Positions 26,002 through 35,517 are shown, numbered from the stretch's first letter. The stretch is DNA of 64,000 bases from Chryseobacterium gleum (GCA_945897805.1 CAMDFX010000013.1:27421-91420); one strand, 5' to 3'. Numbers and translations: made by a program. The notes: generated by a model not told the origin, from the sequence alone.

Positions 26002-27073
26002 CAAACCAGTAAATATGATCTTCGGTGGAAGTGCAATTATTTTTGTAATTACACTGATCATTGTTCTAGTTTTAGATTTTCAGGTACTTAATTTTCCTTT
26101 ATGGGTTGTGGTTGCATTGCCTTTATCATTGGGTCTAGCATCTTTTGGGATTTTCTATTTTTTTGTCGAACGGTTCATAAACGACAGGCTTAAGGTACTT
26201 TATCGATCAATCAGAAAAGGTAAAATCACCAAAGACAACATGAACTCTTTTAAAATGACAGACGAGGTTTTTGCTGAAGCTGAAAAATCCACCAAGATTT
26301 GGGTTGAGGAAAGACATGTTGAAATCTCCAAACTTCAAGAGCAAGAAGAATATAGAAGGGAATTTTTAGGCAATTTGGCTCATGAATTAAAAACGCCTGT
26401 ATTCTCCATTCAAGGTTATATTTTGACTTTGCTTGACGGTGGATTAGAAGATCCAAATGTCAATCGCATGTTTTTAGAACGCGCTTCTTTATCTGTGGAT
26501 AGAATGGTCAATCTTTTGGAAGATTTAGATGAAATTACGAAGATGGAATCCACTAGATTCAAACTAGATTTGCAGAATTTTAATATTCGTGATTTGGTTA
26601 AGGAAGTTATTGAATCTTTGGAGTTAAAAGCAAATGAAAAAAATATCAGCTTAACTTTTCCAAAAGATACAAACTTTGTAGTTTATGCAGATAGAGCAAA
26701 AATCAGCCAAGTTTTGACCAATTTAATTAATAATTCAATCAATTACGGAAATGAAGGTGGAATGACAAATGTTCGTTTTTATGAAATGAATGATTTGATT
26801 TTAATTGAAATTTCTGACAATGGTCCTGGTATTGATGAATATCATTTACCTAGATTATTTGAAAGATTCTATCGCGTTGAAAAAAGTAGAACGCGCAATG
26901 AAGGTGGTTCAGGACTTGGTTTGGCAATCGTAAAATACATTGTTGAATCTCACAAACAAAACATTACAGTTCGAAGTACCGTTGGATTAGGAAGTACATT
27001 TGCTTTTAGTCTAGATACTGCCAAAAACTCTAAAGAACAATTGGTGACGAGCAGAGGCGTGAAAATAAGATAA
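25991..27073 (+). CDS. PhoR-like sensor histidine kinase
   Basis: A 360-aa membrane kinase. Two transmembrane helices (about 11-29 and 36-58) are separated by only a few residues, so there is no periplasmic sensor domain; input must come from the membrane or a partner protein. A short linker leads to the dimerisation/phosphorylation helix FLGNLAHELKTPVFSIQGY with His131. The HATPase domain has NLINNSINYG (N box), ISDNGPGIDEYHLPRLFERF (G1/F box) and GGSGLGLAIVKYIVE (G2). With the overlapping PhoB-type gene and nearby PiT/DUF47 genes, a phosphate-sensing role is likely. Confidence 0.92.
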   Translation: MKNSKPVNMIFGGSAIIFVITLIIVLVLDFQVLNFPLWVVVALPLSLGLASFGIFYFFVERFINDRLKVLYRSIRKGKITKDNMNSFKMTDEVFAEAEKSTKIWVEERHVEISKLQEQEEYRREFLGNLAHELKTPVFSIQGYILTLLDGGLEDPNVNRMFLERASLSVDRMVNLLEDLDEITKMESTRFKLDLQNFNIRDLVKEVIESLELKANEKNISLTFPKDTNFVVYADRAKISQVLTNLINNSINYGNEGGMTNVRFYEMNDLILIEISDNGPGIDEYHLPRLFERFYRVEKSRTRNEGGSGLGLAIVKYIVESHKQNITVRSTVGLGSTFAFSLDTAKNSKEQLVTSRGVKIR

Positions 27074-27104
27074 AACCCCTATTTAAATAAGGATTTTATC
27101 TATA
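27070..27104. terminator. Possible bidirectional terminator between convergent genes
   Basis: GATAAAAC-CCCTATTT / AAATAAGG-ATTTTATC forms a bulged hairpin centred near 27087, between the phoR-like stop and the convergent membrane-protein gene. T-runs are short, so support is moderate. Confidence 0.35.
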
Positions 27105-27180
27105 CGATTTCTTTGTAAAACCCTTTTCCAAATTTTATTCCTTCAATTCAGGATTTTTATTATTATTAAAATAATTTCAC

Positions 27181-27666
27181 CTAATCTTCATCATGATCAT
27201 TTTCTGTATCCGAAACTGCTTGACCTTTTCTTATTTCAGTATGCCTAATTTCACCACCTGATGTTCCAGTTTTTTGCGCGAAGAAAACAACAACGAAACT
27301 TCCAGCCAAAACGAGGATTGCAATTAAGTTTGAAAATGATTTCTTTGTGTAATTTGACCAAAGCGCAACGATGGAAATGAATCCCAAAGCATAAGAAAGC
27401 AGCGCAAAAGTTTCTGCCAATTCCTCGTGTTCATGGATAAAATGATGGTCGATTTTCGTTCCAATTTCTTCAACAATTTCTTCCGCACCTTCACCAGTAT
27501 TAAACGCTGGAATGGTAAAAATCGCGCCTAAAATGAAAACCAAAAAGGCCGTTCTTTTGACAATTTCTGAACGAGTAAGAAATCCTCCAATCAGGATAAT
27601 AATTCCAACAATTGGAAAAATAATAGGCAAATGATTAAAAATCATGTGTAAATGAGCGTCATTCAT
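27181..27666 (-). CDS. Four-helix membrane protein, DUF2231-like
   Basis: A 161-aa inner-membrane protein with about four hydrophobic segments: HLPIIFPIVGIIILIGGFL, TAFLVFILGAIFTIPAF, LLSYALGFISIVALW and IAILVLAGSFVVVFFA. The N-terminal MNDAHLHMIFNHLPI and the HHFIHEHEE loop supply several His residues that might bind heme or metal, as suspected for DUF2231-type proteins. The C-terminus is acidic (ENDHDED). It lies just downstream of the metal-efflux genes on the same strand (75-bp gap), so it may belong to that unit. Confidence 0.7.
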   Translation of the reverse strand: MNDAHLHMIFNHLPIIFPIVGIIILIGGFLTRSEIVKRTAFLVFILGAIFTIPAFNTGEGAEEIVEEIGTKIDHHFIHEHEELAETFALLSYALGFISIVALWSNYTKKSFSNLIAILVLAGSFVVVFFAQKTGTSGGEIRHTEIRKGQAVSDTENDHDED

Positions 27667-27741
27667 GTTTTCAAGTTTTAAATTAATTCATGCAATTTAC
27701 GTATTTTCTGACAGTCAAAAACCTTTGTTCTTGAAATTTAT

Positions 27742-28860
27742 TTATTCTTTGTTTTTCAATTGCATTAACAATGAATATGCACCCGTCAAAACAATTTTTT
27801 TATTCTCCAATGGGCTAATTATGTGGGTAAAACCACTTTCTGTTTCGCCGATTTCTACTTCTCGCATTTCAAAAATATTATTCCCTTTTTCGATAAAAAC
27901 AAAGCTTTTTTCTCCAAAAGCAACAATTGCTTCCTCTGGTAGTGCTTGTGTGAAATTATTTTGAACATCAATTTCAGCATTCATGTACATTCCAGGCAAT
28001 AATTTTTCATCATATTTATCAAAATGACAATGAACTTCTCCGCTTCTTTCAGCACTTAAGTTTCTGCTTATTAATAGAATTTGGCAAGGATATTTTTGGT
28101 CCGTTTGATTGTTTGTAAAAGCAGTTAATTTTTGCCCAATCGAAAGTTTTTCTAAGTCTTTTTCATACACATTGAGATTCAAATGGATATCGCGTGGATC
28201 AATCAATTCAAATAAAACATCAGCTGGATTCAAATATTTTCCAATATTTACATTCACTTTGCTCACAAATCCTGTAATCGGCGATGTAATTCTGATATTT
28301 CGTGAAATGTTATTTTCGTGCAAACTTTGTGGGTTAATGCCAATCAATCTCAATTTTTCAGCCAAGGCATTCACAGCGATTCTCTTACTTCTAAAATCTG
28401 CTTGACTTTGTTGAAAAACCTTGTCACTCGTTGCTTTGTTTTGATTCAATTCCTTTTGTCTATTGTATTCATTTTCAGCAAGTGAAAGCTGCTCTTTGGT
28501 AGTCAAATAATCTTCTTGAATTTGAATAAACTGCTGGTCTTCAATGATTGCAATTAATTGACCTTTTGTTACTTTCATTCCTGGCAACATTTCTGTCGAT
28601 TTCAAATATCCACCCAAGGGAACGCTGACAGAAATCAAATTTTGTGGTGGAACATCAATTTTTCCGTTTAATTTTAATACTTCTGAAATTGATTTCATGA
28701 ACGTTTTCCCAAAGGTGATTCCTGCTGATTTCATTTGTGCATCAGTTAGTTTTACCAAATTTGTGGGTGAACTAGTTTCTGTGTTTTCGACTTTTTCTGA
28801 TTTACTTCCGCAGGCAAAAAGCAAAAAAGGAAGTATCAAAGAGATGATTATTTTTTTCAT
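27742..28860 (-). CDS. RND efflux periplasmic adaptor (CusB/CzcB-like lipoprotein)
   Basis: A 372-aa membrane-fusion protein with a lipoprotein signal (IISLILPFLLFACGSK, Cys17). It has the standard order: barrel-sandwich half (PPQNLISVSVPLGGYL, then GMKVTKGQLIAII), helical hairpin (EDYLTTKEQLSLAENEYNRQKELN), second lipoyl half (NIRITSPITGFVSKVNVNIG) and beta-barrel. It links the inner-membrane RND pump to the outer-membrane channel encoded as one polypeptide immediately upstream (9-bp gap). Clear operon partner of the CzcA-like gene; likely substrate copper, silver, zinc, cobalt or cadmium. Confidence 0.93.
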   Translation of the reverse strand: MKKIIISLILPFLLFACGSKSEKVENTETSSPTNLVKLTDAQMKSAGITFGKTFMKSISEVLKLNGKIDVPPQNLISVSVPLGGYLKSTEMLPGMKVTKGQLIAIIEDQQFIQIQEDYLTTKEQLSLAENEYNRQKELNQNKATSDKVFQQSQADFRSKRIAVNALAEKLRLIGINPQSLHENNISRNIRITSPITGFVSKVNVNIGKYLNPADVLFELIDPRDIHLNLNVYEKDLEKLSIGQKLTAFTNNQTDQKYPCQILLISRNLSAERSGEVHCHFDKYDEKLLPGMYMNAEIDVQNNFTQALPEEAIVAFGEKSFVFIEKGNNIFEMREVEIGETESGFTHIISPLENKKIVLTGAYSLLMQLKNKE

Positions 28861-28869
28861 GATTGTATC

Positions 28870-31800
28870 TTATTTCGTTAATAGGTAATTGAGCTCGATG
28901 CTTTTGCTATTCAAGTTTTGAACGGCATTCAAATATTGACTTTGAATTTCCACCACTTGATTGTTCAACATTGACCATTCTAAATAATTGATTTCGCCTT
29001 TGACAAATTGTTCGCTGGCGAGTTTGGAAATTTTCTCCGCATTTGGCAATAAACTCTGTTCAAAATTTTGCACATTTTCAGATGCATTTAAATATTGAAT
29101 TTGATTGGTTCGCCATTCGTTTTCAAATTGATTGAGTCCTGCTTGTAAATTGTTTTCAGTCAACAATTCATTCATTTTTGCGGCTTGGACTTTCGATTTT
29201 TGAGCCCCGTAAAACAAAGGAATTCCGAGACCAATTTGCACTGATTGAAATCGTTTTGAACGGTCGTAAGTGATATTATTTGCGCCAGTTCCAATCATAC
29301 TCATGTTGTTGTAACCAACTGATAAATCTGGCAAAAACAGCGATTTTTCGAGTTTTGTCGCTTTCAATGCCTTGCTGTTTTGTTGCTCCAAAAATTTCAT
29401 TTTTGGATGCGAGCCATTTTGAAAATTTTCACCACCATATAAATTGGATTTCAACTGATTTTGTTCTGGTTCAAAGCTCGTTTTCGCGTTTAACAACCAG
29501 TCAAATTTCAATTGTAAAATCGCCTTTTCTTGTTGCAGTGATTTCAATTGCATCGCGATTTGTGACCGTTGGGTTTCGGCACTTGTTTTTTCCAATAAAT
29601 TACTTTCACCGGTTTTGAATCTCAAGTCCGACACGCGCAAAAATTCTGCGTAAATACTGTCGTTTTTGATGAGCAATTTTTCTTTTGAATAAATCACCTG
29701 TAAATCAAAAAAGGTCAATGCCACTTGTTTTGCCAATTCCGCTGTTTGAATCGCTTGTCCCCATTGACTTTCTTTCCAGGCTTCACTCAAAACGGCTTTT
29801 TGATTGACATAAACTGAAGGAAATAGAATACTTTGTCCGATATTGATTTTAGAATCTTGAAAAATACTGTTGATTTGGCCATATTCAACCACAAAATTTG
29901 CAGGTTGAATATTCACTCCAGATTTTAGCAATGCTTCTTGATAGGCTACTTTCAGTTTTTCACTCTTCAGATTTAGATTGTTTTTCACGGCCGTATCTAT
30001 TGCTGCATTCAAGCTGATATTTTGCGCTTGAGAAAAATTAATGGTGCTGAGAAAAATTAAACTTACAACGATTTTCCCCATGTGTTTTTGTTTTTTAAAT
30101 CCTTTTTCGGTGAGAATGTATAGTATTGGCAAAATAAACAATGTCAAGAAAGTGGCAATCATCAATCCACCAATGACGACTGTTGCGAGCGGACGTTGAA
30201 CTTCAGCGCCAGAACCGTTGCTTAGTGCCATCGGTAAAAAACCCAAGGATGCTACAAATGCGGTCATTAATACTGGTCGCAAGCGATTTTGCGTTCCGTT
30301 GAGTACAATTTGAATCACAGAAGTTTCACCTAATTCTTTGATGCGATTGAATTCTGCAATGAGTACAATTCCATTCAAAACGGCGATTCCAAAAAGAGCA
30401 ATGAAACCTACGCCAGCACTGATACTAAATGGCATTCCACGTGCAGCCAATAACAATATGCCGCCAATGGCAGAAAGTGGGATAGCAGAATAGATTAATA
30501 ATCCTTGTTTGATTGATTTAAAAGCAAAATACAGCAACAAGAAAATCAAAAATAGAGAAACAGGAACTGCAATTGTCAAGCGTTCTTTCGCTGCGTTTAA
30601 GTTTTCAAAAGCGCCACCAAATTGAACTAAATATCCGTCAGGTAAATCTAATTTTTCGTCAGTTTTTTGTTGCAATTCATTCACAATACTTTCCACATCT
30701 CGGCCTTTCACGTTGAAACCAACAATTACACGTCTTTTGGCATCTTCACGTTGAATTTGGTTTGGACCATCTTTCATTTCCACAGAAGCCAGCTGATACA
30801 AGGGAACTTGCGAGCCACTTGGGGTTGGAATCAGTAGATTTTGAACATCTTCCAAACTTTCGCGCTTTTTGCTGTCCAATCTTACCACCAAATCAAAACG
30901 CTTTTCATCTTCGAAAATCAATCCGCTACTTTGACCTGCAAAAGCGGTGTTAATTACCCGATTGACATCTGAAATATTGATGTTGTATTGCGCCATTGCG
31001 TCACGGTTGTATTCGATGATGATTTGCGGCAATCCCATCAAAGCCTCCAAATAAATTTCATCCGTTCCATTCACCGTTTTCACCAATTCGCTTAACTTTT
31101 TTGCATATCGTGCCAAAGTGTCTAAGTTTTCGCCGTAGATTTTGCAAACTACATCTTGGCGCGCGCCTGTCATCAATTCATTGAATCGCATTTGCACAGG
31201 ATATTGAAAACTGGTTGTCACTCCCGGAACTTCTTGCGCTGCCAAAGTCATTTTTTCAGCCAATTCATCGAAAGTACTTGCAGACGTCCATTCGTTTTTG
31301 TCTTTCAAAGAAACAATCATATCACCACAATCCATTGGCATTGGATCAGTTGGGACTTCACCGCTTCCGATTTTCGTTACCACTTTGTTTACTTCAGGAA
31401 AGCGATTTTTCAAAATTGTTGCCACTTTATTGATGTTTTCAATGGAAGTATTCAAATTACTTCCGGGTAAAACCCTCGCTTCAATGGCAAAATCACCTTC
31501 TTCAATTGATGGAATAAACTCTCCACCTAAGGTGCTCATGATGTAGATTGAAGATGCAAATAGTATTAAAACTGTTACGATAACCGTTTTTGGATATTGA
31601 ATTATTTTTGCTAATCTTGAGCGATAAATGTTGCCCAAACGATTCATCATTCTGTCAGAAATATTGTCTTTGTGTCCTTTTTTCTTGCTCAAAACCAAGG
31701 TATTCATCATTGGAATGTAGGTCAGAGAGAGGATAAATGCGCCAAGCAATGCAAATCCAACTGTTTGCGCCATTGGTTTAAACATTTTTCCTTCAATTCC

Positions 31801-33207
31801 TTGCAAGGTGAAAATCGGTAAATAGACAATCAAAATGATAATTTGCCCAAAAACGGCGCTGTTCATCATTTTTCCAGCGGCACTTTTTACTTGGCCGTCC
31901 ATTTCCAATTGACTGAAATCGTTGTTTCCCAATTGATTCTTCTTGTGCAATTGATGCATAACTGCTTCCACGATAATTACGGCACCGTCTACAATCAATC
32001 CAAAATCCAATGCACCTAAACTCATCAAGTTTCCGCTGACGTGGAAAATATTCATCAAGATAATTGCAAACAACATGGCCAAAGGAATGACCGATGCGAC
32101 CAACAATCCTGCGCGAAAATTTCCGAGGAAAAGCACCAACACAAAAATCACGATTAACGCTCCTTCTAGCAAATTTGTTTCCACCGTTCCAATGGCATTA
32201 TTTACCATTTTGGTGCGGTCTAAAAACGGATCAATCACAACGCCTTCAGGTAAAATTTTCTGAATTTCTTCCACGCGTGTTCTGATACTTTGAATCACTT
32301 CGTTGCTGTTTGCTCCTTTCAACATCATGACCACAGCGCCTGAAACTTCTTTGTCACCGTTGAAAGTCATTGCACCATATCGTGTTGCGAAACCGAATCT
32401 TACTTCTGCCACATTTCTAATAAAAAGCGGCGTTCCATTTTCCAAACTTTTGACAGAAATGTTCTGAATGTCAGCAATGTTTTTGACCAAACCTTCACTA
32501 CGGATATACAAAACACTTGCCCCTTTTTCAATGTAAGCGCCACCAGTATTTTGGTTGTTTTTTTCTAAGGCGCTGAAAACATCTTCGATAGTAATTCCAA
32601 AAGCTTGCAGTTTATTTGGGTCGATAGCAATTTCGTATTGTTTAAGTTTTCCTCCAAAACTGCTCACTTCTGCAACGCCTTTTACGCCCAATAATTGACG
32701 TCTCACAATCCAATCTTGAATCGTTCTTAAATCGGTGACGCTGTATTTATCTTCGTATCCTTTTTCTGTTCGCACAGCATATTGATAAATTTCTCCCAAA
32801 CCTGTTGATACTGGCCCTAATTTAGGCGTTCCAATTCCTTTTGGGATATCTTGTTGCACTTGTTGGAGTCTTTCATTCACTTGCTGACGAGCGAAATAAA
32901 TGTCGGTTTCGTCATCAAAAACAATGGTCACAACGGATAATCCGAATCTAGAAAAACTTCTGATTTCTTTTAATCCTGGGATATTACTGCTTGCTTGCTC
33001 AATCGGAAAAGTGACAAGTCGTTCAATGTCAACCGCGCCAAAAGAAGGAGCAACGGTGATTACCTGAACTTGGTTGTTGGTGATGTCTGGAACTGCATCG
33101 ATTGGCAATTTTGTGACTTCGAAAATTCCATATAAAAACAAAGCTATCGTAAATAGTCCAACGATTAATTTGTTTTTAATAGAAAACGCAATGATTTTAT
33201 TAAGCAT
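28870..33207 (-). CDS. CzcA/CusA-type heavy-metal RND permease fused to a TolC-like channel
   Basis: A single 1445-aa polypeptide. Residues 1 to about 1040 are an HME-RND permease: INKNKL-type N-terminal helix, porter domains (VDIERLVTFPIEQA), and TM4 with the HME signature GALDFGLIVDGAVIIVEA carrying the proton-relay acidic residues. From Met1043 a second signal-like segment (VVSLIFLSTINFSQAQ) precedes an outer-membrane efflux protein of about 385 residues (NISLNAAIDTAVKNNLNL, helical hairpins such as FFDLQVIYSKEKLL). Such permease-channel fusions are known in Bacteroidota. How the C-terminal half reaches the outer membrane is unclear; internal cleavage is conceivable. Adaptor gene follows; a small exported-looking protein precedes. 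Confidence 0.94.
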   Translation of the reverse strand: MLNKIIAFSIKNKLIVGLFTIALFLYGIFEVTKLPIDAVPDITNNQVQVITVAPSFGAVDIERLVTFPIEQASSNIPGLKEIRSFSRFGLSVVTIVFDDETDIYFARQQVNERLQQVQQDIPKGIGTPKLGPVSTGLGEIYQYAVRTEKGYEDKYSVTDLRTIQDWIVRRQLLGVKGVAEVSSFGGKLKQYEIAIDPNKLQAFGITIEDVFSALEKNNQNTGGAYIEKGASVLYIRSEGLVKNIADIQNISVKSLENGTPLFIRNVAEVRFGFATRYGAMTFNGDKEVSGAVVMMLKGANSNEVIQSIRTRVEEIQKILPEGVVIDPFLDRTKMVNNAIGTVETNLLEGALIVIFVLVLFLGNFRAGLLVASVIPLAMLFAIILMNIFHVSGNLMSLGALDFGLIVDGAVIIVEAVMHQLHKKNQLGNNDFSQLEMDGQVKSAAGKMMNSAVFGQIIILIVYLPIFTLQGIEGKMFKPMAQTVGFALLGAFILSLTYIPMMNTLVLSKKKGHKDNISDRMMNRLGNIYRSRLAKIIQYPKTVIVTVLILFASSIYIMSTLGGEFIPSIEEGDFAIEARVLPGSNLNTSIENINKVATILKNRFPEVNKVVTKIGSGEVPTDPMPMDCGDMIVSLKDKNEWTSASTFDELAEKMTLAAQEVPGVTTSFQYPVQMRFNELMTGARQDVVCKIYGENLDTLARYAKKLSELVKTVNGTDEIYLEALMGLPQIIIEYNRDAMAQYNINISDVNRVINTAFAGQSSGLIFEDEKRFDLVVRLDSKKRESLEDVQNLLIPTPSGSQVPLYQLASVEMKDGPNQIQREDAKRRVIVGFNVKGRDVESIVNELQQKTDEKLDLPDGYLVQFGGAFENLNAAKERLTIAVPVSLFLIFLLLYFAFKSIKQGLLIYSAIPLSAIGGILLLAARGMPFSISAGVGFIALFGIAVLNGIVLIAEFNRIKELGETSVIQIVLNGTQNRLRPVLMTAFVASLGFLPMALSNGSGAEVQRPLATVVIGGLMIATFLTLFILPILYILTEKGFKKQKHMGKIVVSLIFLSTINFSQAQNISLNAAIDTAVKNNLNLKSEKLKVAYQEALLKSGVNIQPANFVVEYGQINSIFQDSKINIGQSILFPSVYVNQKAVLSEAWKESQWGQAIQTAELAKQVALTFFDLQVIYSKEKLLIKNDSIYAEFLRVSDLRFKTGESNLLEKTSAETQRSQIAMQLKSLQQEKAILQLKFDWLLNAKTSFEPEQNQLKSNLYGGENFQNGSHPKMKFLEQQNSKALKATKLEKSLFLPDLSVGYNNMSMIGTGANNITYDRSKRFQSVQIGLGIPLFYGAQKSKVQAAKMNELLTENNLQAGLNQFENEWRTNQIQYLNASENVQNFEQSLLPNAEKISKLASEQFVKGEINYLEWSMLNNQVVEIQSQYLNAVQNLNSKSIELNYLLTK

Positions 33208-33290
33208 AAATTCTATTAATTTTTGGTGAATAATAACACTTTATAATCTTTCAATATTTATATTGATTTACAAGTGTTTACACAAAATAA

Positions 33291-33674
33291 TTAACAGCTT
33301 TTGGGCGGTTGCCATATAGATTCTAACTTAAAAGTTGGAACGAATAGATTTTTGTAAATAGCTATGTTTTTCTTGTTGTCGGAAAATAAAGGGATTTCAA
33401 TTTCAGAAAATGCAGGTAAAACTGCAAAAATCTGTGTTGAAAAGGAATTTCCTTGAGATTTGAATGGCAATTTTTTGTCTTTTAAATCATCACTGTCAGG
33501 CGCATGGTTGCCTTGATAGTGAATTTTCAAAAATTCAAGGAAAGTGATGTTTTTGTTTTCCGTTTTGTGCTCAGAAAAGTGCTCAAAAAGAATCGGAAGT
33601 TTGAAAAATTGGTTTAACTCCGTGGCGGAAAGCACGTAAAGACTAATGAATAATATGGCAATTGAATTTTTCAA
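33291..33674 (-). CDS. Small exported protein encoded upstream of the metal-efflux operon
   Basis: A 127-aa protein with a short hydrophobic N-terminus (IAILFISLYVLSATEL). Next comes a conserved-looking segment, LNQFFKLPILFEHFSEHK, then FLKIHYQGNHAPDSDD and KDKKLPFKS, and a terminal Cys (PPKSC). I recall similar short proteins beside CusA/CzcA genes in Bacteroidota, where the His/Asp-rich middle might bind metal. It lies 83 bp before the permease gene on the same strand and is probably first in the efflux operon. Function is not established. Confidence 0.7.
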   Translation of the reverse strand: MKNSIAILFISLYVLSATELNQFFKLPILFEHFSEHKTENKNITFLEFLKIHYQGNHAPDSDDLKDKKLPFKSQGNSFSTQIFAVLPAFSEIEIPLFSDNKKNIAIYKNLFVPTFKLESIWQPPKSC

Positions 33675-33768
33675 TATTTCAAAGTTAATCTAAAAATCTT
33701 TCATAATTTAAGCTCTTTGTTTATTTGTTAAAATTTAACTTTTGGATTGGATGGATGGTGTTTTTTAT

Positions 33769-33790
33769 GCCACGGATGCACGGATTATTT
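33769..33790 (+). repeat. Dispersed repeat unit GCCACGGATGCACGGATTAT
   Basis: First of two direct copies in the gene-free stretch 33675-33986; core shared with 3171-3189. The stretch otherwise holds only AT-rich sequence and the inverted copies listed next. Confidence 0.75.
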
Positions 33791-33879
33791 GGGAGTAGAA
33801 TGTATCTATTTGAAATTTATTTTCTCTTGAATATCTATTTTATTTCAGGATTTTCAGAAATGAGGATAAAGTTTTTTTT

Positions 33880-33902
33880 GCCACGGATGCACGGATTATT
33901 TT
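33880..33902 (+). repeat. Dispersed repeat unit GCCACGGATGCACGGATTAT
   Basis: Second direct copy, 111 bp after the first; identical over the core and its flanking TATT. Confidence 0.75.
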
Positions 33903-33932
33903 TTGAAAAATCTTTTATCAAAATCCTTTTCA

Positions 33933-33974
33933 AAATCCGTGAATCCGTGGCTTCAACTAAAATAAATCCGTGGC
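33933..33974 (-). repeat. Inverted partial copies of the CCACGGATT repeat
   Basis: AAATCCGTGAATCCGTGGC (33934-33952) and AAATCCGTGGC (33964-33974) are inverted, shortened forms of the direct units, so transcripts of this stretch could fold back on themselves. Confidence 0.65.
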
Positions 33975-33986
33975 TTTCACCAAAGA

Positions 33987-34337
33987 TCACTCAGGCATAA
34001 TCTCCATTTTATCTGCGAAATGAAAGCAATAGTCTCTTAAATCCTCACAAATTTTGGTTTCTCCAGTTGCTTTTTCAAATGTATCAGCCATGGTCAAAAG
34101 CGTTTGATGGAAAAATTGTTTCATTTCCTCGATAGACATTTCTTCTGTCCACAAATCAATTTTCAACGTATTTTTGGCCTTTGGATCCCAAACAGAAAGC
34201 AACAAAGCGCGCGCTTCAGCATTCTCAATATTTCCATCTGTGGCATTCCAAATCATGCGCATAGGAACGTGATTTTCGTTCACGCCCACGTTGATTTTAA
34301 TTTCTGAGGTTTTGACTATTTTTTTTTCTTCTTCCAT
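33987..34337 (-). CDS. gldC: Gliding motility protein GldC
   Basis: A 116-aa soluble protein that matches GldC along its length: KTSEIKINVGVNENHVP, then RMIWNATDGNIENAEARALL, SVWDPKAKNTLKIDLWTEEM, and the characteristic FFHQTLLTMADTFEKATG. No signal peptide is present, as expected. GldC supports gliding in Flavobacterium johnsoniae and is encoded next to gldB. Here gldB lies 75 bp upstream on the same strand. Confidence 0.92.
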   Translation of the reverse strand: MEEEKKIVKTSEIKINVGVNENHVPMRMIWNATDGNIENAEARALLLSVWDPKAKNTLKIDLWTEEMSIEEMKQFFHQTLLTMADTFEKATGETKICEDLRDYCFHFADKMEIMPE

Positions 34338-34412
34338 GTTGTATTGACTTTTGATAGAAAATCAGTGTTTTTAAACTTTGTTTTTATTTGTCGAATCTAG
34401 CACTAATATTTA

Positions 34413-35423
34413 TTATTCTGCTATTTCGTAGGCTTGTAAAATTTCTGTGTAAGGCAGATCAATTAAGTCTTTCAAAGGCGTGTCTGGATTTTCAATCATG
34501 TAGGAATGAATCATTTTCCAACCAATAAATTGACCCATTCGATCCGGACTTTCTTGTGGTAAACCAATCGTGAAAGGCCCTTCATTTAGAAAATTGGAAT
34601 GATCGCGCTCTTTTTCAGAAAATAACATTTTCTCTTTCACTAAAAATTGCCAAAAAGCGTATTCATTTTTTTGTGCGTATTCGAAATCTGGTTTTGAAAA
34701 ACGCATGATAATTGATTCATCTTCGTTTGGTAAAGCGGCTTCCGTGAGGTACAAAATTTTCCCCCATCGAATCATTTGTTCTGCTGTGTTTCCTTTTGAT
34801 TCAGGTATATAATGCGTCATTATCCAAGCAGTCAAAACATCTCGCTCCATGAATTTAGCTTCCATTCCATCTTTAATCCATTGAAAAATTGGGTCTGGAA
34901 CTTTCTTTATCACTGGCGATTTTGGACCTAAATATCTTTCTAAACCAATGCCAATTTCATTTTCTGTCGCGAAAGCATTGCTGGCAAAAAGTGAATTCAT
35001 GAAAACAATGTTTTGCGGGATCTTTCCATCAGGAAAATGGTATTTTAAGGCCTTAAAACCATTGGTGATTTTCGTCTTTTGCGGTGATAAATTGCTAAAT
35101 TTAACTTCAATTTCTTTTTCAATTTGATTGATAAATTGATCGAAAGTAAAAAGCTTGATGCGCGCCGCAGTGCCAGAATCGCTCAATGGTCCAACACCGA
35201 TACATTGCCCTAATTCGTATGCAAATATCTCATTTTCATTTAGATAGGTAGATTCTATCGATTTTTTCAAGTCAGTTGACTTAACATGATAGAAAATGGA
35301 ATCTAAATTTACATAATTCAGTTTCACCTGGATTTTGCTTGAATCGACGTCTAAAGGGTCATTTGAACATGCACTCAGCAACAAAATTCCAAAACCAATA
35401 GATAAAATGCTTTTGTGGGTCAT
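34413..35423 (-). CDS. gldB: Gliding motility lipoprotein GldB
   Basis: A 336-aa lipoprotein (ILSIGFGILLLSACSN, lipobox Cys19) resembling GldB: central IGIGLERYLGPKSP, then AWIMTHYIPESKGNT, GKILYLTEAALPNE, and C-terminal RMGQFIGWKMIHSYM. The IGLERYLG and GWKMIHSYM segments are the strongest family marks, giving the protein the look of a degenerate DUF2268-type peptidase. GldB is essential for gliding and T9SS function in F. johnsoniae. It is divergent from the beta-barrel gene and nadE; a gldC-gldB-nadE neighbourhood is typical of flavobacteria. Confidence 0.92.
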   Translation of the reverse strand: MTHKSILSIGFGILLLSACSNDPLDVDSSKIQVKLNYVNLDSIFYHVKSTDLKKSIESTYLNENEIFAYELGQCIGVGPLSDSGTAARIKLFTFDQFINQIEKEIEVKFSNLSPQKTKITNGFKALKYHFPDGKIPQNIVFMNSLFASNAFATENEIGIGLERYLGPKSPVIKKVPDPIFQWIKDGMEAKFMERDVLTAWIMTHYIPESKGNTAEQMIRWGKILYLTEAALPNEDESIIMRFSKPDFEYAQKNEYAFWQFLVKEKMLFSEKERDHSNFLNEGPFTIGLPQESPDRMGQFIGWKMIHSYMIENPDTPLKDLIDLPYTEILQAYEIAE

Positions 35424-35517
35424 TAAAATTCTTTAATATTGTAGTCAAAAGTAATCATATTAGCTCTAATTGCGAACTGTGGGACAAATTTTTGATAACC
35501 TTTAAAATTCGTATAAG

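Noticed and set aside
33725..34000. Open frame of about 90 codons on the plus strand with repeated PRMHGLF
   Set aside because: It is produced by reading through the CCACGGATGCACGGATT repeats; the repeated peptide is a translation of the repeat and the rest has no protein-like features.
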